A stretch of DNA of 64,000 bases from Bacteroidota bacterium. GTDB lineage: Bacteria > Bacteroidota > Bacteroidia > B-17B0 > Aurantibacillaceae. The stretch lies in the NCBI GenBank assembly GCA_018267825.1, contig JAFDXR010000003.1, positions 559,206-623,205 on the forward strand. Reading direction: 5' to 3'. Position numbers and translations under genes: made by a program. This document shows, piece after piece, positions 18,075 through 26,542 of this stretch. Each line of letters opens with the position of its first letter. The stretch's first letter is position 1. Under the pieces are notes generated by a model. The model worked only from the letters and a program-made list of their open reading frames with translations. It was not told the DNA's origin and searched no databases.

Positions 18075-19003
18075 CGTGAAATATTAAACCCTAATTTGAT
18101 CTGTCCGCTCTTCCAGGTATCCTGGGTAGAAGTAAGCATGCTGCTTTCCAGGATAGCTGTTGAATTGCAAAAATTAACATGAAAAACGTGCCCGCCTGTT
18201 TCTATTTCGACACCCACGGATAAAGGATTATAGAATCCTGCCGGATTGTTCCGCTGAAAATCGGAGAAATTATAAAAGTAATCGGCTACCAACGCAAATC
18301 GAGGGCTAAGCTTGATGCGCCCGCCAATTCCCAGCGAGAACAGATCATTCTGATCTTCTTTACCATTGCGGGTATTTACCTGTTGCTTTATAAAATTACG
18401 ATGCACATAGGTTGGCAATAACTCCAGGGATAACCGCTTACTGAACTTGCGGGCAATAATGAACTGGCTCAGGTACTGGAAGCGGTGTGCTTCATTGGTT
18501 TTGGGACGAATCACACCGGCATAAAGATTATCGGTGGTCATGGATGTATACCCTACATTGCCATAAAAACAAACCGAAACGGGAACAGAATTATTCTCGC
18601 GTTGTGTAAGGAAGCGCCACTTGAATGTACCGTCATACATTTCGCGATACTTGCTGCGACCGATACCTACAGTAATATCATCGGTGATGCCGTAGTCGAA
18701 CGAAAGCCTCACATCGCTGATATTGTCCATGCCGAAAAATTTATGCGCGGCATCATTCAGTGCATTGGGAAGTGTATTATTATAAAGGTTCCCGAAACGA
18801 TGCGTGATCCTGAAGTCCAGGTTGCGCTTTCTGACGGTTTCGATCGTTTGCGCACTCACCACCCTGGTTGTTTTGAAAGTAGCGTAAACTTTACGGGATG
18901 GTGCTTTTTTAGCGGAATCGCTCACCATGCCCAATAAATCTTCCTGCGACCAGCCGGCAAAAGGCAGGATAAAAACGAAAAGGGCAAGAAAGTGTTTTAA
19001 CAT
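18059..19003 (-). CDS. DUF5777 beta-barrel protein
   Basis: A 314-residue exported protein with a signal peptide ending near AGWSQ. The repeated pattern of alternating hydrophobic strands (RLSFDYGITDDITVGIGRS, LSLELLPTYVH, FALVADYFYNFSDF) and a terminal aromatic strand suggest an outer-membrane barrel; it matches DUF5777. I chose ATG 19003 over TTG 19030 because the signal peptide then begins at MLKHFLAL. The upstream gene encodes a YceI-like protein 89 bases away on the same strand, a pairing that is frequent in Bacteroidota. Function unknown. Confidence 0.8.
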   Translation of the reverse strand: MLKHFLALFVFILPFAGWSQEDLLGMVSDSAKKAPSRKVYATFKTTRVVSAQTIETVRKRNLDFRITHRFGNLYNNTLPNALNDAAHKFFGMDNISDVRLSFDYGITDDITVGIGRSKYREMYDGTFKWRFLTQRENNSVPVSVCFYGNVGYTSMTTDNLYAGVIRPKTNEAHRFQYLSQFIIARKFSKRLSLELLPTYVHRNFIKQQVNTRNGKEDQNDLFSLGIGGRIKLSPRFALVADYFYNFSDFQRNNPAGFYNPLSVGVEIETGGHVFHVNFCNSTAILESSMLTSTQDTWKSGQIKLGFNISRWFVL

Positions 19004-19092
19004 GAATGCTATACGATTTCGACGAATCAAATATAATCAGAAAAAACCGGAAACGGGAGCCACGGCTTAGCTGTGGTAGTAAAGGTTTTGAT

Positions 19093-19647
19093 TTATTTTT
19101 TCACAAAAGGCGCCATCTCCGAACTCACCGTAACATCAACCACTTCGGCAATATTCTGAACGTAAAGCGAAGGAACCCTGATATTATAATCGGCGATACG
19201 GATTTTGAATTTTGAGCTGATTGTTATCACATCGCCTTTGCGGGTAATGGTGCCTTCCATGCTCACATCGCGCGTAACGCCATGCAGGGTAAACTGCCCG
19301 GTAACTGTTACCTTGTAATCACCGTCTTTGCTGAGATCCGGCTTATCTGCAATTTTTCCTTTAAAAACACATGCCGGGTATTTATCAGACTCCACGTAGT
19401 TTTCATTGAAATGCTCTTCCATCAGCGGCTTTTTAAACCTGAAATAGAGCATGGTTACCAGAGCCTGTACATCGCCGGTAGTGGTATTCATCATAATAGT
19501 GCCCTTGCTATTGGTGGCGGTGATGTCTTCGAGCGGTGATTTAGAAAAGAAGGTTATTGTTGTGGCTTCACTTTTGCCTCTAAAAATCTGCGCGCTTGCT
19601 GTAATCTGACAGATGAGCAATATGGCCAGGCAAATGAATGTTTTCAT
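19093..19647 (-). CDS. YceI-like lipocalin-fold periplasmic protein
   Basis: A 184-residue secreted protein with a signal peptide ending near TASAQ. The rest matches the YceI family (FFSKSPLEDITATNSKG, FTLHGVTRDVSMEGTI, FKIRIADYNI), beta-barrels that bind isoprenoid-like lipids in the few members studied. Ligand here is unknown. It is followed on the same strand by the DUF5777 barrel gene. The intergenic stretch after it (19031-19092) has a weak hairpin that could end some transcripts. Confidence 0.88.
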   Translation of the reverse strand: MKTFICLAILLICQITASAQIFRGKSEATTITFFSKSPLEDITATNSKGTIMMNTTTGDVQALVTMLYFRFKKPLMEEHFNENYVESDKYPACVFKGKIADKPDLSKDGDYKVTVTGQFTLHGVTRDVSMEGTITRKGDVITISSKFKIRIADYNIRVPSLYVQNIAEVVDVTVSSEMAPFVKK

Positions 19648-19697
19648 AACGTTGGTTTATACCCTGTTTAACAAGATATGTACCAAATAGTTCGCGG

Positions 19698-20747
19698 TTA
19701 ACTGAGTTTGGCGTAATCGCCGAGAAACTTACCGATTAAACGCGGAAAGCCATATTCATCGAGGGAACTGACATTCACCGCCTTGAATGTGCTATTTTTA
19801 AGGGGTTTGCGGAGTTCCACGACATAAAATACCGCATGGAGGATTTGGTGAGACAGAATATGCCTGTATTCTTTTGAAACATGCTGCAGGGTAAATTCAA
19901 CCTTTAAAGATTTAAATACAGGATCGGTCAGAATCTTTTCTTCTTTGCTCCGCTTTGCTGTTTCGATGAGCATAAATTCATAGAGATTCTGCCAGATGTC
20001 TTTTTCCGTGCGCTTACGAATGTACACCTGGTTTTTATGCTTCAGTACTATATAATTCAAAAAGCGTTCTTTTGCCGGAGCTGCCTTTTCCTTTACCGGG
20101 AATTTATGGACGGCCTTGTGCTGAAATGCATAACAATGACTTTGCAACACACAGCTCTCGCATCCCGGATTCTGCGGCCTGCAATGCAAAGCGCCGAACT
20201 CCATCATGGCACTGTTATGCAATGCCGGGCGTTTACGGTCAAGCAATTCGTCGGCCAGTTGCTGAAATTCTTTTTTACCCTGCGTGCTGTTAATGGGTGT
20301 TGAAATTCCAAACAGCCGCGACAGGACCCGGTACACATTCCCGTCGACCACAGCATGCGGAAGATCAAAAGCAAAAGAGGCAACGGCTGCGGCGGTGTAA
20401 TCGCCCACACCCTTCAGGGCCCTTATGTCATTATAATTATCCGGAAATTTCCCCTTGAACTGCGCGTGAATATGTTTCGCTGCCGCATGCAGGTTTCGTG
20501 CCCTCGAATAATAGCCCAAACCTTGCCAGAGGCGCATAACCTCATCTTCGGGGGCTTTCGCCAGATCACTTACCTGCCGGTAACGCTCCACAAATTTATT
20601 GTAATAAGCAAGCCCCTGCACTACCTGGGTTTGCTGCATAATAATCTCCGACAACCAGATATGATACGCATCTTTTGTATGGCGCCAGGGAAGGTCGCGT
20701 TTATTGGCTTTATACCAATGAATAAGTTTATGTGAAACCGGGTTCAT
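19698..20747 (-). CDS. mutY: A/G-specific adenine DNA glycosylase
   Basis: A 349-residue repair enzyme that removes adenine mispaired with 8-oxoguanine. The catalytic glutamate is in SEIIMQQTQV, the helix-hairpin-helix is LKGVGDYTAAAVASFAF, and the catalytic aspartate is in AVVDGNVYRVLSR. The iron-sulfur loop has C-X6-C-X2-C-X5-C spacing (CRPQNPGCESCVLQSHC). The C-terminal 110 residues are the Nudix-like domain that recognises 8-oxoguanine. Length is normal and all key residues are present. Confidence 0.96.
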   Translation of the reverse strand: MNPVSHKLIHWYKANKRDLPWRHTKDAYHIWLSEIIMQQTQVVQGLAYYNKFVERYRQVSDLAKAPEDEVMRLWQGLGYYSRARNLHAAAKHIHAQFKGKFPDNYNDIRALKGVGDYTAAAVASFAFDLPHAVVDGNVYRVLSRLFGISTPINSTQGKKEFQQLADELLDRKRPALHNSAMMEFGALHCRPQNPGCESCVLQSHCYAFQHKAVHKFPVKEKAAPAKERFLNYIVLKHKNQVYIRKRTEKDIWQNLYEFMLIETAKRSKEEKILTDPVFKSLKVEFTLQHVSKEYRHILSHQILHAVFYVVELRKPLKNSTFKAVNVSSLDEYGFPRLIGKFLGDYAKLS

Positions 20748-20780
20748 CTATTACCACTACAAATAACGGAATAGCTGCCT

Positions 20781-20818
20781 GAAAATAAAAGCGCCTGCCG
20801 ATAATTCGACAGGCGCTT
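20781..20818 (-). terminator. Intrinsic terminator after the T9SS tandem pair
   Basis: On the minus strand AAGCGCCTG and CAGGCGCTT form a 9-bp perfect stem with a 12-base loop, followed by TTTTATTTTC. It lies 70 bases past the stop of the 20889-21800 gene. Confidence 0.8.
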
Positions 20819-20888
20819 ACACACTACTATGGAACAGAACACACTACTTTGTACAATGACAGGCAGTACCCACAATCCCCAACCCTTT

Positions 20889-21800
20889 TTAATGGATCAT
20901 GAGCCTGCTTGTCATCGTTCCTTCACCCGAGGTAGCCTTCAATAAATAAAGCCCTCTCGGCAATGAGCTGCTTTCGTATGTATGAAAAAAAGAACCGTTT
21001 ACGGCATCTTCGGTATCGTATACGCGAACCAGGCTGCCATTCATGTTATAAATGCTGACATTTACCGGTCCGTCTTTTATTCCGGAAGAAACAATGGTAA
21101 ACTGATCGGTGGCCGGGTTCGGGTACATGTCGAAGGAAAGCGATTTTTCGTTTACCTGTTCAATCCCTGTAGCTGCCAACGGTGTGATTTGCAGACTGTG
21201 TGCATATACATTGTCGCCCGCATTCGACAAGCCATCGGAATTAGCGGCAATGCCATCATAATACATATTCACGGTACCGCTTGATGGCGCTACCCAGTCA
21301 AAGACAAATGAAGCTGTATTGGCCACAGCACCCCCTGACGGCTGATGCGTGCAGGTTACACGCCCGGTGCCAAACGGCTGTCCCATGCGGGTATGCACAG
21401 CATCGGTAATAACAATTGTTCCCACTGCATTATTTACCATAGGGTTTGTATTGCCACTGTTGTCGAGCGCTTCGAAATCGAAGCCGAACAGGCTTTTACC
21501 GGTTTCATGCACCGTTACAGTCATGTGGTAGGTAGCGCCTGGCGTATAATGGTTGGCCGTGAGCGATGGTGTGGATGTGAGTGTAATACTTCCCGGACCC
21601 GCATTATCGGCCAGGCCTCCTGTAGAACTGCTTCCGTTTCCGGAACCATGGCAACCACTCTGGGAGCAGGTACTCTCACCCGGAGCTCCCGAACTGGCCA
21701 GTTTACCGTTTGAGTCCATGGTTTCGAGAGTTCCGGATGTCAGGAGAATAAATGCCGGTATGGCGATCACGGCAGTTATAACAATGTTTTTGGTTTTCAT
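20889..21800 (-). CDS. T9SS cargo with CX4CH motif and choice-of-anchor V/Reeler-like domain (copy 2)
   Basis: A 303-residue exported protein. A hydrophobic signal segment lies at residues about 6-24. Near residue 45 CSQSGCHGSGNG carries a CX4CH motif, a spacing known for some unusual c-type heme sites, but also able to be a disulfide or metal site. A beta-sandwich of the choice-of-anchor V / Reeler-like kind follows (residues about 65-215), then a T9SS type A sorting domain (DMYPNPATDQFTIVSSG ... LPRGLYLLKATS). It is therefore probably exported through the T9SS and attached to the surface or released. The gene lies 21 bases after its paralogue on the same strand. Confidence 0.85.
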   Translation of the reverse strand: MKTKNIVITAVIAIPAFILLTSGTLETMDSNGKLASSGAPGESTCSQSGCHGSGNGSSSTGGLADNAGPGSITLTSTPSLTANHYTPGATYHMTVTVHETGKSLFGFDFEALDNSGNTNPMVNNAVGTIVITDAVHTRMGQPFGTGRVTCTHQPSGGAVANTASFVFDWVAPSSGTVNMYYDGIAANSDGLSNAGDNVYAHSLQITPLAATGIEQVNEKSLSFDMYPNPATDQFTIVSSGIKDGPVNVSIYNMNGSLVRVYDTEDAVNGSFFHTYESSSLPRGLYLLKATSGEGTMTSRLMIH

Positions 21801-21821
21801 GATCGAAATTTAAAAGGTTAG

Positions 21822-22751
21822 TTACTGTATGATCAGTTTGCGGGATTGCTGTAAATGCGCCGATGAAATTTTCACGAGATAAACCCCCGGCGCAAAACCA
21901 TCTGTGCTGTATGCCTGGTGAAAAAGCCCTTGTTCAGGTGATACCTCAGCGAATTGTTTCACTGTTTTTCCGTCGAGACTCTCTATTTGCATGTGAATAG
22001 CTTCATTGTATGGCGATTCAAACGCCAGCGTAAACTGACCGGTTGCAGGGTTCGGAAACAATTGTAGAGAAGTGGCAGCAGCCTGCTCAGCTATAATGCC
22101 GGTCGCTGCGCCCGGAGTAAGCTGCTTGCCGGCCAGGTATACATTATCAATGGCATTGGCCAGGTTATCGTTATTACCAGCGATACCCGATGTGTAAATA
22201 TTAACGGTGCCGGTCGACGGCGCTGTCCAGTCAAACACAAAGGTTTTACTGTTGCTTGCGAGCCCGCCGTTCAGGGTGTGAGTCACAGTGGCCCTGCCGG
22301 TGCCATAGGCTTGTGCAATACGGGTATGGGCCGGGTCGGTAATGGTGAGGGTACCTGCTGTATTATTGATATGCAGATCAGTATTCCCGCTGTTGTCAAG
22401 TATCTCGGCATTGAACCCGAAAATGGATTTACCCGTTTCAGATACTGTAACACTCATGTGATATACAGCACCGGGCACATAATGATTGGCGGTAAATGCC
22501 GGACTTGAACTGATTGTAATACTGCCCGGGCCTGCATTATCGGCCAGACCGCCTGTTGAACCGTTACCATTGCCGGCACCATGGCAACCGCTTTGTGAAC
22601 AGGTATGGGCTTCTCCGGGAGAGCCGGTGCTGGTGGATGTACCACCGGCATTTTCTACTTTTTTGGTGCCGCTGTCAAATGCGGAGGAGATGAAGAATAC
22701 GGCTAAAAATGCTATTACAGCAATCGGGTAGGTGTAAAATTTGATTTTCAT
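21822..22751 (-). CDS. T9SS cargo with CX4CH motif and choice-of-anchor V/Reeler-like domain (copy 1)
   Basis: A 309-residue paralogue of the downstream gene with the same domain order: signal peptide, CSQSGCHGAGNG motif near residue 51, choice-of-anchor V/Reeler-like sandwich, and a T9SS sorting domain (LQLFPNPATGQFTLAFESP ... FAPGVYLVKISS). The conserved core is very similar (GGLADNAGPGSIT in both), while tails differ, which fits an older tandem duplication. It is the first gene of the pair and is divergent from the ECF sigma gene across a 91-bp gap holding an inverted repeat. Confidence 0.85.
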   Translation of the reverse strand: MKIKFYTYPIAVIAFLAVFFISSAFDSGTKKVENAGGTSTSTGSPGEAHTCSQSGCHGAGNGNGSTGGLADNAGPGSITISSSPAFTANHYVPGAVYHMSVTVSETGKSIFGFNAEILDNSGNTDLHINNTAGTLTITDPAHTRIAQAYGTGRATVTHTLNGGLASNSKTFVFDWTAPSTGTVNIYTSGIAGNNDNLANAIDNVYLAGKQLTPGAATGIIAEQAAATSLQLFPNPATGQFTLAFESPYNEAIHMQIESLDGKTVKQFAEVSPEQGLFHQAYSTDGFAPGVYLVKISSAHLQQSRKLIIQ

Positions 22752-22792
22752 AAGCGTGATTTTATAATAAAGAGCGCCCGGTTACCCGAAAG

Positions 22793-22826
22793 GTTGCCTC
22801 AAAAAAATATTTTTTTCTCAGGCAAC
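22793..22826. promoter_or_regulatory. 34-bp inverted repeat in the divergent T9SS/ECF sigma gap
   Basis: GTTGCCT and AGGCAAC arms flank a central A7-TA-T7 tract. It lies 17 bases before the sigma factor start and 42 bases from the T9SS gene start. It could be an operator, or on the plus strand a hairpin at the sigma gene leader. Function is inferred from position and symmetry only. Confidence 0.4.
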
Positions 22827-22842
22827 TGATGCGTTCCTTTAT

Positions 22843-23433
22843 ATGTCTATCTTAACAATAGTGTCGGCCGACATAGAAGAACATATTATAAAAGGTTGCC
22901 TTGCCGGGAAGCGGGAGTTTCAGAAAAAACTCTATGAATCCCTGGCAGGAAAGATGCTGTTTGTGTGTTTTCGCTACTGTAAAAACCGCGATGATGCCGA
23001 AGATGTGATGCAGGATGGTTTTATAAAGGTTTTTAAAAACCTCGACAGTTATAAATTTCAGGGCTCATTTGAGGGGTGGGTTCGCCGTATTATGGTGAAT
23101 ACGGCTATTAATTTCATCACGGTGCAGAAGCAACACCGTCTTTTTGACGATATTGATGATGACAGTTCTATGGCCGTGGAAAGCGACAATGATACCAGCG
23201 GCCCGTTAAATGAAAAAGATGTATTGAAAATATTGCACATGCTGCCGGATGGTTACCGCACGGTGTTTAATATGTACGTGATCGAAGGTTATTCGCACAA
23301 AGAAATCGGCGAGATCCTTGGCATCAGTGAAGGCACATCAAAAAGCCAGCTGGCGAAAGGAAAAAACCACCTGAAGCAATTGCTGAATAAATATTTTGAA
23401 AGTAACGTTAACATTGAAAATCACTCATCATGA
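22843..23433 (+). CDS. ECF-type sigma-70 factor
   Basis: A 196-residue RNA polymerase sigma factor with region 2 (CFRYCKNRDDAEDVMQDGF, FEGWVRRIMVNTAINF) and region 4 (GYRTVFNMYVIEGYSHKEI, LGISEGTSKSQLAKGKNHLK). Regions 1 and 3 are absent, as in ECF factors. It would direct transcription of a specific regulon when released from a partner. The next gene overlaps its stop by 4 bases (ATGA) and encodes a protein with a short cytoplasmic part and a membrane helix, which is a plausible partner. ATG 22843 gives a normal N-terminus. Confidence 0.93.
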   Translation: MSILTIVSADIEEHIIKGCLAGKREFQKKLYESLAGKMLFVCFRYCKNRDDAEDVMQDGFIKVFKNLDSYKFQGSFEGWVRRIMVNTAINFITVQKQHRLFDDIDDDSSMAVESDNDTSGPLNEKDVLKILHMLPDGYRTVFNMYVIEGYSHKEIGEILGISEGTSKSQLAKGKNHLKQLLNKYFESNVNIENHSS

Positions 23434-25289
23434 GTCATCCAGAGCAACATACAGAGCAAGATGGCCTCGAAGTCTTTTTCAGCAAGTACCTGAAAGATGC
23501 TTCCATGGAACCTTCGGCCGGATCGTGGGAGATGATCGATCAGGCGCTGAAAGCCGGTGAAAAAGAAAAACGCAGGAAACGTTTCCTGTGGATCTTCTTC
23601 AGTGGTGCAGGAGCTTTGCTTTTGCTCGGCACATGGCTGTTTTTAAGCTATGGCTCGTCCGTCTCTTCATTTTTCGCACCGTCGAAACAAAGCGCTGCAG
23701 CATCTTCCGCTTCACCTGCAAAGGTTGAGAAAAACATGCCTGCCGCAGATCACGGAACTGCTGAAACCAAAGAAAAATCAGCTGCTCCCGGCGCACATCC
23801 GGATACAACCCCATCACAGGAATCCTCTGTTTCATCCCCCGCTGAAGTTGCTGTTTCGGAAGAAACAGTAACCCATGTTCAACTGGGTGCATTTAAACAC
23901 GCACCAAAACCCGGCATGTTCAGTAAGCTGCCTTTTGCTGTGCTTACCGAAACCGGTGCCGATGGTCTCACCCGCTATTATGCCCGCATCGAAAATCCTG
24001 AGAAAGACCTGGACCTGATCCGCCGGTCGGGCTTCAAAGACGCATTTATAAAGCAAGGTCCTGTTGATGCTGTGGCTTACCATGAACCTATGACGAACAG
24101 CCATGAAACCGGAACTATGACCCATTCAGCCAAAGCAGAAAAGCAACCGGTTGTACGCTCTGCTACTTCATCGGCTCTGACTCAAAATCAAACCAAATCT
24201 GAACCCAATACAACACCGTCCAAAAGCACCATACCTTCGCATGGAGTGGCAACGCCATCGCAAACCAACACCGCTATTGCTGTAACCCAGACAAAGTACA
24301 CACCTGTTACTACCCCGGAAAATACGGTAACCTCTGTTGCTTCCGGCACACAGTCTGCCGGACCTCTTTCCCAGGGGCAGAACAATACTGGTGATGCGGG
24401 AACAACCCAACAGCAAGCAGCCGGGCAGACAACCGGTGCTGTAACCACCACGACCGTAACTGCCGCCGAACACACAGAAGCCGCCGTAGCAGCCAGCGAC
24501 AGCACGAAAAAAGAACCGGATAAAAAAGACAGTACACTCAGCAAGGCATCCTCGCCACACAAAGACAGCAGCATAACATTACCTTACGCCCGGTGGGCCG
24601 TCTCATTAACGGGAGGGCCTAACGTATTTTTTAATAGTCCGTCAAGTACAGGATTTTCCATAAAAAACGAATACCATCCTCAAACCTACAATGCCCACCT
24701 GGACCTTGAATACCGTTTTATGCCAGGACTTTCGGGAGGCATTGGCGTTTCCTATCAGGAGTACAGCACCCGGCAGGACGAAACCTATTTCAGGTTCAGT
24801 AAATATATTTCCAGTGATTATATGGTACAGACTTCTGGCGGCCCTCTCCCGATTGATAAAGATGTGCTTCTCCAGGGTTTCTATATGGCAGCGCCTATCG
24901 ACACGTTCTTTGCTTATTATACCTATGCATACACACAGCGCATGGTAAATGTTCCGCTTCACCTGAACTGGTACTTTATTAATAAATCGCACATCCAGGC
25001 TTATGCCGGCATTGGTGTCAATGCATCGTATATGATCGCACAACAGAACAGGGTTACCTTAATAAAGGAGCATGATCGTCGCGACCTGAATTATAACCAC
25101 ATAAACGGCAACAGGTTCAATGCCTTGTTATTGCTGAGCCTGGGCTGCGACGTACGATTTACCAAACGGTTTTATTTTACCGTGGCGCCAGGCATGCGCT
25201 ATGGTTTAACCAACACGGCCAATACGCCGGGCGTTTTGTTCAAACCATTTTATATATCGGGGAACGCCGGTTTTAAATTCAGGTTTTAA
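23430..25289 (+). CDS. Membrane-anchored protein with C-terminal outer-membrane beta-barrel, probable partner of the ECF sigma factor
   Basis: A 619-residue multi-part protein. Residues 1-50 are a short cytoplasmic-type segment (EVFFSKYLKDASMEPSAGSW) with basic RRKR before a single membrane helix at about 52-74, so the remainder faces the periplasm. A SPOR-like stretch lies around 148-215 (HVQLGAFKHAPKPGMFSKLP). A Thr/Ala/Gln-rich linker of about 160 residues follows. Residues about 385-619 look like an outer-membrane beta-barrel (GISVSYQEYS-like strands, ending AGFKFRF). One chain thus seems able to span both membranes. Translational coupling with the sigma gene suggests an anti-sigma or signal-sensing role, which is inference. 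Confidence 0.7.
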   Translation: MSHPEQHTEQDGLEVFFSKYLKDASMEPSAGSWEMIDQALKAGEKEKRRKRFLWIFFSGAGALLLLGTWLFLSYGSSVSSFFAPSKQSAAASSASPAKVEKNMPAADHGTAETKEKSAAPGAHPDTTPSQESSVSSPAEVAVSEETVTHVQLGAFKHAPKPGMFSKLPFAVLTETGADGLTRYYARIENPEKDLDLIRRSGFKDAFIKQGPVDAVAYHEPMTNSHETGTMTHSAKAEKQPVVRSATSSALTQNQTKSEPNTTPSKSTIPSHGVATPSQTNTAIAVTQTKYTPVTTPENTVTSVASGTQSAGPLSQGQNNTGDAGTTQQQAAGQTTGAVTTTTVTAAEHTEAAVAASDSTKKEPDKKDSTLSKASSPHKDSSITLPYARWAVSLTGGPNVFFNSPSSTGFSIKNEYHPQTYNAHLDLEYRFMPGLSGGIGVSYQEYSTRQDETYFRFSKYISSDYMVQTSGGPLPIDKDVLLQGFYMAAPIDTFFAYYTYAYTQRMVNVPLHLNWYFINKSHIQAYAGIGVNASYMIAQQNRVTLIKEHDRRDLNYNHINGNRFNALLLLSLGCDVRFTKRFYFTVAPGMRYGLTNTANTPGVLFKPFYISGNAGFKFRF

Positions 25290-25290
25290 T

Positions 25291-26088
25291 TTATTTTACG
25301 GCAAGGATGGAATACACCATGGGCATTTTATTCCCGATGTGTTTGATCCGGAACCGGTGCTCAGCCACCTCTACCATATTCTGAAAACAATTATAGGGCG
25401 AGTAGTCGTATTCCTTAAACTGCCGGATGTTCAGGCCTTGACGAATGAGTGCCTGCATCACCTCACTTAAGGAGTGGTTCCACGACACTGTTTCATAGCG
25501 GAGAGGAGCATCCGGATCGGTATATGTACCGCTGCTGGTTTCTTCGATCGGTTTTTCGTTGAAGTAATTATAGTCTATTTGCCTGAAACCTTCGTCAAAC
25601 ATCCATACCACCGGATGAAACTCAACAAATACCAGCTCGCCTCCGGGTTTCAGAAAATGCGACACCACCGAGGCCCAGCGATCCATATCGGGCAACCAGC
25701 CAATGGTTCCATACGTTGTAAATACGATGTCAAACTGCACGTTAAGATTTTCGGGTAAACTATAGACGTCGCAACAAATAAATTCAGCATCCAGTTTTAA
25801 TTCATGATTCAATTCCCTGGCTTTTTCGATGGCTACATCCGAAAGGTCTATCCCGGTAACCCGTGCCCCCATGCGGGCCAGCGACAGGCTGTCCTGCCCG
25901 AAATGGCATTGCAGATGCAGTATCTTTTTCCCGGCAACAGATCCCAGCATGTCCAATTCGATGCTTTGGAGGGAGGTGGCGCCTGACATGAACGCCGGCA
26001 TGTCATAAAACCGGCTTCCGACGTGTACGGCTGTGCGCAAATTCCACGCTTCCTTATTCTTAATCAGATAGTTACGATCATTTTCCAT
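25291..26088 (-). CDS. Class I SAM-dependent methyltransferase
   Basis: A 265-residue methyltransferase with the Rossmann SAM-binding motif in a divergent form (ILHLQCHFGQDSLSLARMG), the acidic end of strand two (VTGIDLSDVAIEKAREL) and the post-motif segment FDIVFTTYGTIGWLPDM. The substrate is unknown; small-molecule methylation is most likely. I prefer ATG 26088, with an alternative ATG at 26100 that would add 4 residues. It is convergent with the sigma-partner gene, with only a single base between stops. Confidence 0.88.
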   Translation of the reverse strand: MENDRNYLIKNKEAWNLRTAVHVGSRFYDMPAFMSGATSLQSIELDMLGSVAGKKILHLQCHFGQDSLSLARMGARVTGIDLSDVAIEKARELNHELKLDAEFICCDVYSLPENLNVQFDIVFTTYGTIGWLPDMDRWASVVSHFLKPGGELVFVEFHPVVWMFDEGFRQIDYNYFNEKPIEETSSGTYTDPDAPLRYETVSWNHSLSEVMQALIRQGLNIRQFKEYDYSPYNCFQNMVEVAEHRFRIKHIGNKMPMVYSILAVK

Positions 26089-26150
26089 AATATACTCCAA
26101 AACCTAAAGCTAGTATTAATTCCATATTTGCTTAAATTTTACAGCTAAAT

Positions 26151-26180
26151 TTTTGGTTTTCAATTAAAACACTATCTTTG
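26151..26180 (+). promoter_or_regulatory. Bacteroidota-type promoter for the HU/IHF-like gene
   Basis: A -33-like TTTTGG at 26151-26156 and a -7 TATCTTTG at 26173-26180, separated by a spacing suited to the phylum's primary sigma factor. The AT-rich leader to the ATG at 26225 is about 40 bases. Confidence 0.7.
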
Positions 26181-26224
26181 CAGCCCGTTTTTACAATTAA
26201 CTAATTGATTTTTAAATTTTTGAG

Positions 26225-26542
26225 ATGACCAAAGCCGATATAGTAAACGAAATCGCCGAAAAAACAGGAATTGAAAAAATAATCGTTCAGTCGACCGTTG
26301 AAGCATTTATGAAATCGATCCGGACAGCTATGACTGAAGGAAAGAATGTATACCTGCGTGGGTTCGGTACATTTGTGGTGAAGAAACGTGCTGAGAAAAT
26401 CGGTCGTAATATTTCCAAGAATACGACTGTTGTGATTCCTGCCCATTTCATTCCGGCATTTAAACCGGCAAAAACGTTTTCGGAAAGAGTGAAACGCAAT
26501 GTAAAAGTTGCTGAACCTCTGGATAATAAACAAGTTGAATGA
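26225..26542 (+). CDS. HU/IHF family DNA-binding protein
   Basis: A 105-residue nucleoid protein. TKADIVNEIAEKTGIEKIIV is the N-terminal helical part, NVYLRGFGTFVVKKRAEKIG the beta-arm base, and VVIPAHFIPAFKPAKTF the family's Pro-tipped DNA-binding arm and saddle. It is longer than a typical 90-residue HU by a basic C-terminal tail. It binds and bends DNA as a dimer. The stop overlaps the next gene by 4 bases (ATGA), so the two are coupled. Confidence 0.93.
   Translation: MTKADIVNEIAEKTGIEKIIVQSTVEAFMKSIRTAMTEGKNVYLRGFGTFVVKKRAEKIGRNISKNTTVVIPAHFIPAFKPAKTFSERVKRNVKVAEPLDNKQVE

Noticed and set aside
19031-19092. Terminator after the YceI-like gene
   Set aside because: The stem CCACAGC/GCCGTGG has a wobble pair and no adjacent T-run, so support is too weak for a feature.
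20889-22751. Firm call of c-type cytochromes
   Set aside because: The motif is CX4CH rather than CX2CH and no other cytochrome feature is seen; kept only as a finding.
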